This document shows positions 1 through 5,262 of a DNA stretch of 5,955 nt, piece after piece. Source of the DNA: an uncultured Bacteroidota bacterium (lineage in GTDB: Bacteria; Bacteroidota; Bacteroidia; Chitinophagales; Chitinophagaceae); contig CAIVHI010000268.1 of NCBI GenBank assembly GCA_903905685.1, positions 1 to 5,955 of the forward strand, read 5' to 3'. Under the pieces are notes generated by a model. That model did not search any database, was not told the origin of the DNA, and worked only from the letters and a program-made list of their open reading frames with translations. The number at the start of each line of letters is the position of its first letter. Positions within the stretch are counted from its first letter, which is position 1. Both the position numbers and the translations under genes were made by a program.

Positions 1-1
1 C

Positions 2-112
2 CGTTGCGGCGGCCATTTGGGGCATGTGTTCGACGACGGACCGCCACCTACGCATCGCCGTTTCTGCATGAATTCTGCGGTGTTGGAGTTTGAGCCCGAT
101 GTTGCCAAATAG
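2..112 (+). CDS. msrB: Peptide-methionine (R)-S-oxide reductase MsrB, C-terminal 36 residues (5' truncated by window edge)
   Basis: Reading from base 2, the first codons encode the end of an MsrB and stop at TAG 110-112. MsrB reduces the R-sulfoxide of protein methionine, repairing oxidative damage, usually in the cytoplasm unless a signal peptide is present; the N-terminus lies outside the window. The visible part contains RCGGHLGHVFDDGP followed by RFCMNSAVLEFEP, which match the family's core. The first Cys (5-7) should be the last Cys of the second zinc-binding CxxC pair. HLGHVF (14-31) carries the conserved active-site His. The Cys of RFCMNS (65-67) aligns with the catalytic cysteine that forms the sulfenic acid. 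The expected Thr-Gly after the DDGP-P motif is replaced by Thr-His, a minor change. The protein ends a few residues after the last strand, a normal family end, so nothing suggests a pseudogene. Family assignment is by recognition of these motifs. Confidence 0.9.
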   Translation, partial: RCGGHLGHVFDDGPPPTHRRFCMNSAVLEFEPDVAK

Positions 113-508
113 TTGGTAGGCAGCGGGTTAGTAGCACGTTAGCCAGCGTTTTGCGAAGGCGTGCCATTTTGAGTTCGTCCAGAATTTGCCATCATCGAAA
201 TGGGAGGGCAATGGCATAATTATTGGATTTTGAATTGCCTTGCCGGTTTAAACTGCGCGCCCCACCTAAAAACCCTGCAACGGACTTAAGGAAACCAACA
301 TTGGTCTCGATTCATTGCATAATCACTTTTGCGTTTTCACCTCACGGCGAAAATAGGAACACAAGAAAGTGGAAATTTAATAAGCATAATTGAGCCTCCT
401 GGATAATGCTGCGCACTGCCTGTTTTTTTGAATGATATTCAAGGTCAGTCCCATTATTGCATTATTTTTGTGTACCGGCACGCAGTCAAAACGCCGCCCA
501 TAAAAGCC
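113..508. other. Intergenic stretch between msrB and the GH30 gene
   Basis: This stretch of almost 400 bases holds no reading frame resembling a protein on either strand; the frames are short and broken by stops. I see no strong hairpin with a T-tract that would terminate msrB. The best dyad is TTTTCACC at 334-341 against GGCGAAAA at 346-353, with one mismatch and a 4-base loop, which is weak. A T-run lies at 422-429. The only regulatory candidate is the -7-like box at 463-470. The length is generous for the phylum, so a small RNA or a decayed gene could be hidden here, but nothing in the sequence supports either. Confidence 0.6.
463..470 (+). promoter_or_regulatory. Candidate Bacteroidota -7 element (TATTTTTG) for the GH30 gene
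   Basis: TATTTTTG fits the Bacteroidota -7 consensus TAnnTTTG at every fixed position. It lies 38 bases ahead of the ATG at 509, which would give a 5' leader of about 30 bases. No good TTTG -33 element is found about 19-22 bases upstream; the nearest is ATTC at 437-440. If real, transcription would begin downstream of the alternative in-frame TTG at 428, supporting the ATG start. The region is T-rich, so a chance match is possible. Confidence 0.35.
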
Positions 509-1897
509 ATGAAAAGAAACGGCTTCCTGCTGCTCGCCTGCGTATCATTGGCTTTTACGACTGGACTGTCTGGCCAAACCGCAGAACAGTGGGTGACTAC
601 GAGCAATAGGTCGGCACTGCTACAACGGCAACAGGCGGTGATAACTTTTGGCACAAGTGCGGGTGGCGGAGTTTTGATTGATGTGGACACGCTGCGCAAA
701 TTCCAACGCATCGATGGCTTCGGCTTTGCACTCACAGGCTCATCTGCACAATTGTTGGGCCGAATGGACAAGGTTGCCCGTGCAGCATTGCTGCAAGAAC
801 TGTTTGCCGCAGGCATAGGCATAGGGTTAAGCGAGTTGCGGTTGTCCATTGGGGCTTCCGACCTCAGTCCTATGGTGTCGTCCTATGACGATGTCCCTAC
901 AGGGCAAACCGACCTGGGGATGGACCATTTCGATCTGGGTGCCGACAAGCAGTACATCGTACCCATATTGCAGGAAATCCTCGCTATTGCTCCCCATCTG
1001 CGCATTATAGCTACTCCCTGGTCGGCTCCGCTGTGGATGAAAACAAACGGCAATAGCGTAGGCGGCAGCTTGAAGCCTGATTGCTACAGGGCTTATGCCG
1101 CCTACTTCGTGAAATACATACAGTCTATGGCAAAGGCCGGCATCCGGATAGATGCCGTGACCCCCCAAAACGAGCCGTTGAATCCCAACAACAACCCCAG
1201 CATGATGATGACGGCCAATGAGGAGGCCGGCTTTATCAAAAATGCATTGGCACCGGCCTTCCAAGCGGCCGGACTGAATACCAAAATCATCATTTACGAC
1301 CACAACTGCGACAACATAGCCTATGCCGAAGCCCTGCTGCGCGATGCGGCAGTGAAAAACGTGGTGGCGGGTACAGCCTTCCATCTCTATGCAGGCGACA
1401 TCAACAACATGGGCGTATTGGCCGGTGAGTCTCCCGACCGCAATGTTTACTTCACCGAGCAATATACCGCCAATACCGGCGACTTTGGTGGCGACCTGCG
1501 CTGGCACACTAAAAACGTGGTTATTGGTGCCCTCCGCAACCGCAGCCGCAACGTCATAGAGTGGAATTTGGCCAACGACCCCGCCTTTGGACCGCACACC
1601 CCTGGTGGTTGCTCTACCTGCAAGGGGGCCCTTACGATCAGCGGCTCGTCTGTAGTGCGCAACGTTTCCTACTATATCATAGCGCAAGTCTCCAAGTTCG
1701 TACCCCCAGGTTCTGTGAGGGTTTGGTCGTCCTGCAAGGGCGATATCAATACGGTTGCCTTCACCACCCCGGCCGGCAAAACTGTACTCCTCGTAGAAAA
1801 CGACGGCAGCGGCGAGGCTCCCATATCTATCTCTGCCAATGGCAGGTTTGCGCCCTGCAAAGTGCCTGGAGGGGGAGTAACGACGTTCGTATGGTGA
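509..1897 (+). CDS. Secreted glycoside hydrolase family 30 enzyme (glucosylceramidase / beta-1,6-glucanase type)
   Basis: This 462-residue protein fits the GH30 layout of a (beta/alpha)8 barrel plus a C-terminal beta-sandwich. Residues 1-22 form a signal peptide (MKRN, then a hydrophobic run ending LSG, cleavage before QTAEQ), so it is exported. Family landmarks in order are RIDGFGFALTGSSAQLL (67-83), ELRLSIGASDLS (109-120), TPWSAPLWMKTNG (169-181), TPQNEP with acid/base Glu222, YDHN (263-266), AFHLYAG (290-296) and FTEQYT with nucleophile Glu317. The conserved EWNLANDP (351-358) and CSTCKG follow, then the sandwich domain with YYIIAQVSKFVPPGS. Both catalytic glutamates are intact. GH30 enzymes cleave beta-glycosidic bonds with retention of configuration; the GFGFALTG-type motif recalls Bacteroidota members, some of which act on beta-1,6-glucan, but the substrate cannot be read from sequence. 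The ATG at 509 is preferred to an in-frame TTG at 428 because it puts the signal peptide at the N-terminus. No SusC/SusD-like gene, regulator or other CAZyme adjoins it. Confidence 0.93.
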   Translation: MKRNGFLLLACVSLAFTTGLSGQTAEQWVTTSNRSALLQRQQAVITFGTSAGGGVLIDVDTLRKFQRIDGFGFALTGSSAQLLGRMDKVARAALLQELFAAGIGIGLSELRLSIGASDLSPMVSSYDDVPTGQTDLGMDHFDLGADKQYIVPILQEILAIAPHLRIIATPWSAPLWMKTNGNSVGGSLKPDCYRAYAAYFVKYIQSMAKAGIRIDAVTPQNEPLNPNNNPSMMMTANEEAGFIKNALAPAFQAAGLNTKIIIYDHNCDNIAYAEALLRDAAVKNVVAGTAFHLYAGDINNMGVLAGESPDRNVYFTEQYTANTGDFGGDLRWHTKNVVIGALRNRSRNVIEWNLANDPAFGPHTPGGCSTCKGALTISGSSVVRNVSYYIIAQVSKFVPPGSVRVWSSCKGDINTVAFTTPAGKTVLLVENDGSGEAPISISANGRFAPCKVPGGGVTTFVW

Positions 1898-1997
1898 GCC
1901 TTCGGCGATTGTGCATGTTTAGCTTAACGATGGCATGGGAGGAATCGTGGCTTGTAAAACTCACTGCCATTAAAAGACTTTCCTCCACCGACCCTCA

Positions 1998-2014
1998 GCT
2001 GCTATTACAGCAGC
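1998..2014. other. Perfect hairpin GCTGCT / AGCAGC, 5-base loop
   Basis: GCTGCT (1998-2003) and AGCAGC (2009-2014) are perfect complements around the loop ATTAC, about 100 bases after the GH30 stop. It may help end or stabilise the 3' end of the GH30 message. It lacks the following T-run of an intrinsic terminator, so the role is uncertain. Confidence 0.4.
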
Positions 2015-2116
2015 ATTCAATGTGCCGATGAACAGGTGAGCACCTTTCACCGATAAGTTGGCGGTCAATTGTATCGGCGCTTGGACAACCCAATGTGCTT
2101 TTTCTTTGATAACCCC

Positions 2117-2156
2117 AGTTCCCTTTGTCGGGAACTACAAGTTTTCCGACAAAAGG
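2117..2156 (+). promoter_or_regulatory. Two overlapping, mutually exclusive hairpins upstream of the 135-residue protein gene
   Basis: AGTTCCC (2117-2123) pairs perfectly with GGGAACT (2130-2136) around a 6-base loop, TTTGTC. That loop plus the next two bases (TTTGTCGG, 2124-2131) pairs perfectly with CCGACAAA (2146-2153), and the second structure can add AACT (2133-2136) with AGTT (2140-2143) around ACA. The two folds share bases and cannot coexist, which is the geometry of an attenuator or a switch. They lie about 100-137 bases before the ATG at 2254. No terminator T-tract follows either fold, no known riboswitch class is recognised, and it is unknown whether this segment is transcribed with the downstream gene or is the tail of GH30. 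Confidence 0.35.
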
Positions 2157-2209
2157 CACCCGGCCATGTCTTTTATTGAATCGAAAGCAACATTATTCAA
2201 AAAAATAGG

Positions 2210-2217
2210 TAATATTG
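2210..2217 (+). promoter_or_regulatory. Weak -7-like box (TAATATTG) ahead of the 135-residue protein gene
   Basis: TAATATTG matches TAnnTTTG with one mismatch and sits 36 bases before the ATG at 2254, close to the 34-base spacing of the stronger promoter ahead of ctpA. No TTTG lies at the -33 distance. If this is the promoter, the hairpins at 2117-2156 would be upstream of the transcript and would act, if at all, at the DNA level. Confidence 0.2.
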
Positions 2218-2253
2218 CTAAACATTTATGCTCACGCCGCACAAACGCTTTAC

Positions 2254-2661
2254 ATGAAAACCAAAATCGGTACCAAGTCCAATCCTTTGGCGTTAAAAAC
2301 GCCACCTCAAACTTCGGAATATACCATGCATGTGGACGAGAAGGAAGGTAAAGAAGTGTTGGTTTGCACGGTTGGAAAAACAGTATTGCACTACGACATC
2401 AGGTGCTTGAATGACCTTCATGCCATGTTGCTTGCTCATGGCGACTGGATGGAATTGGGAAGTGCCGACGAGCAGAAACCTGCCAAGGAAGGCACGGTAG
2501 AAGCCTGGGGCCGGTCTGAAAACAACCCCGTAGGCGGGTGGTATGGCCTGAAAAAAGGCCTCCGAGGTAGGTTCGGTATGTATGTTCCGCCACTCATGGA
2601 GGCCCTCGGACTGGCAGAAGTGACTCACGATGCCAAGGGCAATAAAATGAGGGCCATTTAA
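2254..2661 (+). CDS. Conserved protein of unknown function, 135 residues (probably the DUF6855 family)
   Basis: No enzymatic motif, signal peptide or membrane segment is visible, so the product is probably a cytoplasmic single-domain protein. The N-terminus MKTKIGTKSNPLALKTPP and the long central tract (GKTVLHYDIRCLNDLHAM, GDWMELGSADEQKP, EGTVEAWGRS, NPVGGWYGLKKGLRGRFGMY) look like a strongly conserved family that I associate, from memory, with DUF6855. No function is known to me. The second half is rich in Gly, Trp, Lys and Arg, with KKGLRGR (residues about 103-109) basic enough to contact nucleic acid, which is only a guess. A helix PPLMEALGLAEV then leads to the C-terminus MRAI. The ATG at 2254 is preferred over an in-frame TTG at 2215 because the family-like N-terminus begins there. 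The gene stands alone, 356 bases after GH30, and converges on the minus-strand gene ending at 2741. Confidence 0.85.
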   Translation: MKTKIGTKSNPLALKTPPQTSEYTMHVDEKEGKEVLVCTVGKTVLHYDIRCLNDLHAMLLAHGDWMELGSADEQKPAKEGTVEAWGRSENNPVGGWYGLKKGLRGRFGMYVPPLMEALGLAEVTHDAKGNKMRAI

Positions 2662-2740
2662 GCGCACTGCAGGCTTGAATTATAGTAAGGAGTCTTAGAT
2701 GTACTGCAACCGAGGTGCTTTTGCTACGCTGTAATGCTGC

Positions 2741-3388
2741 CTACTTCGCCCTTTTGTATTCTTCCGACGATATAACCTTGTAATCTGTAGGAATCGAAAA
2801 CTCCGAGTTTTCAACCGGCACCGCACTTACTTCCGTTGCCTCAAACCGCATGCTTACCCCGTTGGGATCCTTATAATAGAATAACAGGGGTAGCATTTTG
2901 ACGTCCGGAAAACGCTCGAAGGTCAATGGGATGTTTGGATACCATTTGTCGGAGTACATAATGTTGACTCTTGACCCATCGGTGTAGACGATTTCACCAT
3001 CTTTGGCCGCAATTCCTGCAATGACTTTGTTTTTATTGCCTTTTGCGTTAAATGTGAATCCTTCGTATTTCAATTGCTCTTTTCTAAGATCCTCTATTTC
3101 TACCTGTATGGCATATTTCTTGCCGTGATTCGTTTTCAGGGCATAGGCAGTTCCAGCCGAAGTATTGATTAAAAAGGTCTCTTGGTAAATGGACAAAGAC
3201 AATTCCTTTTTAAGGTTGCCGCCTTTAAATGTATACTTGTAAGTGCCGTCATACTCCTTGTGGTCGGCGGCAGTGAGTTTCACGGCAAAAGTAATCCGCC
3301 CTTCCACAAACGGGGTTTGGGCATGGGCCATTAACGCCGGTGCCGCAAGAAATGCAGTAAAAACTACTATCTTTCTATAGTCTGCCAT
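2741..3388 (-). CDS. Secreted DUF4412/GLPGLI-like beta-rich protein
   Basis: This 215-residue protein has a clear signal peptide: MADYRK, a hydrophobic run FTAFLAAPALM, and cleavage after AHA before QTPF. The mature part is about 192 residues of alternating polar and hydrophobic strands with no catalytic motif, consistent with an antiparallel beta fold that could bind a hydrophobic ligand, as in LolA-like proteins. The end (YYKDPNGVSMRFEATEVSAVPVENSEFSIPTDYKVIS) follows the Bacteroidota DUF4412/GLPGLI pattern: conversion of a molecule with Met-rich strands, then 'Pro-Val-x-x-Ser-x-Phe-x-Ile-Pro-x-x-Tyr-Lys'. The role is unknown; a periplasmic location is inferred. In-frame alternatives are an ATG at 3409 and a TTG at 3415; I chose 3388 because AAGGG lies 10 bases upstream of it and it gives a compact signal peptide. 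It is divergent from ctpA and 79 bases from the convergent gene ending at 2661, with no clear terminator between. Confidence 0.85.
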   Translation of the reverse strand: MADYRKIVVFTAFLAAPALMAHAQTPFVEGRITFAVKLTAADHKEYDGTYKYTFKGGNLKKELSLSIYQETFLINTSAGTAYALKTNHGKKYAIQVEIEDLRKEQLKYEGFTFNAKGNKNKVIAGIAAKDGEIVYTDGSRVNIMYSDKWYPNIPLTFERFPDVKMLPLLFYYKDPNGVSMRFEATEVSAVPVENSEFSIPTDYKVISSEEYKRAK

Positions 3389-3452
3389 TACTTTGTTACC
3401 CTTTTCCATCCCCAACCATCGAACGATGTTGCAAATGTCCGACTATTTTTTC

Positions 3453-3537
3453 CGATAAATACTTACCATCACCGCTTTCAAAAACTTTTTGGCCTTCCCT
3501 ATCGGAATACCTTAAATTTGTCGAATCGGTATTATCG
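3453..3537. repeat. Related inverted motifs in the divergent regulatory region
   Basis: CGATAAATAC (3453-3462) is almost the reverse complement of GTATTATCG (3529-3537), differing by one inserted A. A third related copy, TATCGGAATACC (3500-3511), carries the same GTATT/CGAT elements with CC between. The inner pair AATACC/GGTATT brackets the ctpA -7 box. This could be a set of binding sites for one regulator acting on one or both divergent genes. The motifs are short and AT-rich, so coincidence remains plausible. Confidence 0.3.
3488..3520 (+). promoter_or_regulatory. Bacteroidota-type promoter of the S41 peptidase gene
   Basis: TTTG at 3488-3491 and TAAATTTG at 3513-3520 match the -33 (TTTG) and -7 (TAnnTTTG) elements of Bacteroidota primary-sigma promoters at all fixed positions, with 21 bases between them. 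The -7 box lies 34 bases before the ATG at 3555, predicting a start near 3526-3528 and a leader of roughly 27-29 bases. It is the best promoter in the window. AATACC (3506-3511) and GGTATT (3528-3533) flank the -7 box symmetrically. Confidence 0.65.
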
Positions 3538-3554
3538 CAATTTAGTAAAACGAC

Positions 3555-5240
3555 ATGGTTTTTTTGAAGAAACTTAAAAAATTTTCCGGCTTTTTTGCGG
3601 GCTTTGCTTTGGCGGCAACCGTATTCCTCTTTGTTCGCGCCAAGTCCAACGATCCCTATTTCGAGATTTCGAAAAATCTCGACATCTATGCCAACTTATT
3701 CAAGGAGCTGAATACTTACTACGTTGACCCTATTCAACCGGGTAAATTGGTGAAGACCGGCGTGGATGCCATGCTGGAGGAGCTAGACCCATATACCAAC
3801 TATATCACCGAATCGGATATTGAAGAGTACGAGTTTATGACCACCGGCAAGTATGGTGGCATTGGCGCCAATATGAAGCGCAAGGGCGATGAAATCTATA
3901 TTGGAGACGTTTACGAGAACAGTCCATCGCAAAAGGCAGGACTACATCCCGGAGATTTGTTGGAAGAGATTGACGGTCAGGTGGTTAAGGGCAAGTCCAT
4001 CGACGATTTGAGCCTGCTCCTCAAAGGCTCGCCGGGTACCAGCATACGCATCAAAATCAAGGATGCGTTTACCCATGCCGTTATTGAAAAGGTGATCACT
4101 CGAGGTGAAATCGAAATTTCGAGTGTGCCCTATGCCTGTCTCCTCGGACCACAAAACAACATCGGTTTCGTACGCCTCACGCAATTCACCCAAGCTTGTG
4201 CCCGCCAAGTGCGCGACGCCTTCGACAGTCTGCAACACATACAGCCTAACTTGAAAGGCCTGGTGCTCGACCTCCGCAACAATCCGGGCGGCCTGCTTGA
4301 TGAAGCCGTCGGGGTGTGCAACATCTTTATAGACAAGGGTCAACTCGTGGTGAGCACCAAGGGCAAGATATCTGACATGGACAAGGAGTACAAAACACCA
4401 GGGTCGGTCTGGAACAAAGATGTTCCCCTCACGGTGTTGGTGAACCACTCATCGGCATCGGCATCCGAAATCGTGTCGGGCACTATGCAGGATTTGGATC
4501 GCGGCGTCATCATTGGCGAACGCTCCTATGGCAAAGGGCTGGTGCAAGTCACCCGTCCGCTGGGTTTCAACGCCCGCCTCAAACTTACGATTGCCAAATA
4601 CTACACACCTAGCGGCCGCTGCATCCAAGCCATCGACTATACCCACCGCACAGCCGATGGTGCGGTAGGCTATGTGCCCGATTCCCTCAAAAAAGCCTTT
4701 AAGACACGTGCAGGCAGGACTGTATTGAGCGGCGGCGGAATAAGCCCGGATGTTGACGTGAAGACCGATGCCATGACTTCCATCGCCGTTGCGCTCTATA
4801 CCAAAAATTATTTGTTCGACTACGCCACCGAATTCAATCGCCAACACCCGTCAATATCCTCGGCCGACAGCTTCCGACTGTCGGACGCAGATTTCGCAAA
4901 GTTTGCGAAGTGGCTGGAGAACAAGGACTACTCGTATAAGACAGAGACCGAGGACGGGTTGGATTCACTCATTAAAATAGCCTCCAAAGAAAAATATTTT
5001 GATGAGGCAAAATCCGAATTCGAATCGCTGCGCAACCGCCTCTCCCATGACAAAAAGCAGGACTTGCTGAAACACAAAGACCAAGTTCGCCAAATGTTGG
5101 AGAACGAAATCGTGTCGCGTTACTATTATACCCGCGGCCGCATTGCACAAGGCTTGCAGTATGACAAGGAATTGGCAAGGGCAATTGAAGTGTTGAATGA
5201 TCCGCAGCAATACAAATCGCTGCTAACGGCAAAAAAGTAG
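3555..5240 (+). CDS. ctpA: Membrane-anchored S41 family carboxy-terminal processing peptidase
   Basis: This 561-residue serine peptidase of family S41A has a complete domain set. A basic start (KKLKK) and one hydrophobic segment (about 11-28) anchor it with the rest in the periplasm. An N-terminal helical region (35-85) carries the family's LFKELNTYYVDP and LDPYTNYI. A PDZ domain (about 95-180) shows the YGGIGA carboxylate loop and SPSQKAGLHPGDLLEEIDG. The protease core (190-400) has GFVRLTQF, LDLRNNPGG (238-246) and the SSASASEI block. By alignment with E. coli Prc, the catalytic Ser is 302, the Lys general base 327 (YGKG) and Gln331 completes the site, so it should be active. A 160-residue charged, largely helical C-terminal extension (401-561) follows, as in Bacteroidota members. 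Such enzymes cleave proteins near their C-termini in envelope maturation or quality control; the substrate here is unknown. The start lacks a Shine-Dalgarno sequence but follows the promoter at a short distance. Confidence 0.95.
   Translation: MVFLKKLKKFSGFFAGFALAATVFLFVRAKSNDPYFEISKNLDIYANLFKELNTYYVDPIQPGKLVKTGVDAMLEELDPYTNYITESDIEEYEFMTTGKYGGIGANMKRKGDEIYIGDVYENSPSQKAGLHPGDLLEEIDGQVVKGKSIDDLSLLLKGSPGTSIRIKIKDAFTHAVIEKVITRGEIEISSVPYACLLGPQNNIGFVRLTQFTQACARQVRDAFDSLQHIQPNLKGLVLDLRNNPGGLLDEAVGVCNIFIDKGQLVVSTKGKISDMDKEYKTPGSVWNKDVPLTVLVNHSSASASEIVSGTMQDLDRGVIIGERSYGKGLVQVTRPLGFNARLKLTIAKYYTPSGRCIQAIDYTHRTADGAVGYVPDSLKKAFKTRAGRTVLSGGGISPDVDVKTDAMTSIAVALYTKNYLFDYATEFNRQHPSISSADSFRLSDADFAKFAKWLENKDYSYKTETEDGLDSLIKIASKEKYFDEAKSEFESLRNRLSHDKKQDLLKHKDQVRQMLENEIVSRYYYTRGRIAQGLQYDKELARAIEVLNDPQQYKSLLTAKK
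3661..3682. other. Perfect 9-bp hairpin inside the start of ctpA
   Basis: TCGAGATTT (3661-3669) and AAATCTCGA (3674-3682) are perfect complements around CGAA, within codons 36-43 (FEISKNLD). It starts 106 bases after the A of the start codon, where an RNA hairpin could slow early elongation. Translation constraint or chance could equally explain it. Confidence 0.45.
4097..4125. other. Bulged 10-bp hairpin inside ctpA with the same CGAA loop
   Basis: CACTC (4097-4101) pairs with GAGTG (4121-4125), and GAAAT (4107-4111) with ATTTC (4116-4120), around the loop CGAA (4112-4115). The five bases 4102-4106 bulge from the left arm. It lies at the end of the PDZ-coding part. Confidence 0.3.
4864..4909. 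other. Two adjacent perfect dyads in the 3' part of ctpA
   Basis: CCGACAG (4864-4870) and CTGTCGG (4878-4884) form a perfect 7-bp stem with loop CTTCCGA. Eight bases on, TTCGCAAA (4893-4900) and TTTGCGAA (4902-4909) form a 17-base palindrome around a central G. The second encodes the doubled FAKFAK (residues 447-452), so its symmetry comes partly from using two codon pairs for the same amino-acid repeat. Both lie in the C-terminal extension, the least conserved part of the protein. Confidence 0.4.
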
Positions 5241-5262
5241 GTGCAAGTGCCAAGATCCAAGG

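Larger units (their letters stand above)
1898..2253. other. Intergenic stretch between GH30 and the 135-residue protein gene
   Basis: These 356 bases contain no convincing coding region. One open plus-strand frame crosses the later part (about 2058-2351), but its translation is unlike any protein I know and it is a different frame over the real gene at 2254. The stretch does hold a 6-bp hairpin at 1998-2014, a smaller GGTGA/TCACC dyad at 2035-2051, and the overlapping dyads at 2117-2156. None is followed by a clear T-tract, so no confident intrinsic terminator for GH30 can be named. Confidence 0.6.

Noticed and set aside
334..353. TTTTCACC/GGCGAAAA dyad as a terminator for msrB
   Set aside because: It is AT-rich with an internal mismatch, lies more than 200 bases after the stop and has no following T-tract.
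428..508. N-terminal extension of GH30 from a TTG at 428
   Set aside because: It would place 27 unrelated residues before a normal signal peptide, and a candidate -7 box (463-470) lies inside it.
536..541. Lipobox-like LLAC in the GH30 signal peptide
   Set aside because: The Cys (residue 11) sits in the middle of the hydrophobic segment, too early for a lipoprotein signal, and a good type I cleavage site follows it.
827..1687. Long minus-strand open frame (286 codons) opposite GH30
   Set aside because: It lies wholly over the clear GH30 gene with intact catalytic motifs; the translation is His/Val/Gly-rich without family resemblance and is a shadow of codon composition.
2058..2351. Plus-strand open frame of 97 codons before and into the 135-residue protein gene
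   Set aside because: It overlaps the conserved-looking gene at 2254 in another frame and shows no protein-like pattern or good start.
3389..3415. Upstream starts (ATG 3409, TTG 3415) for the DUF4412-like gene
   Set aside because: They add a few residues before the signal peptide with poorer ribosome-binding context; ATG 3409 cannot be excluded.
3942..4448. Minus-strand open frame of 168 codons within ctpA
   Set aside because: It covers the PDZ and protease core coding region, whose motifs are intact on the plus strand; it is a shadow.
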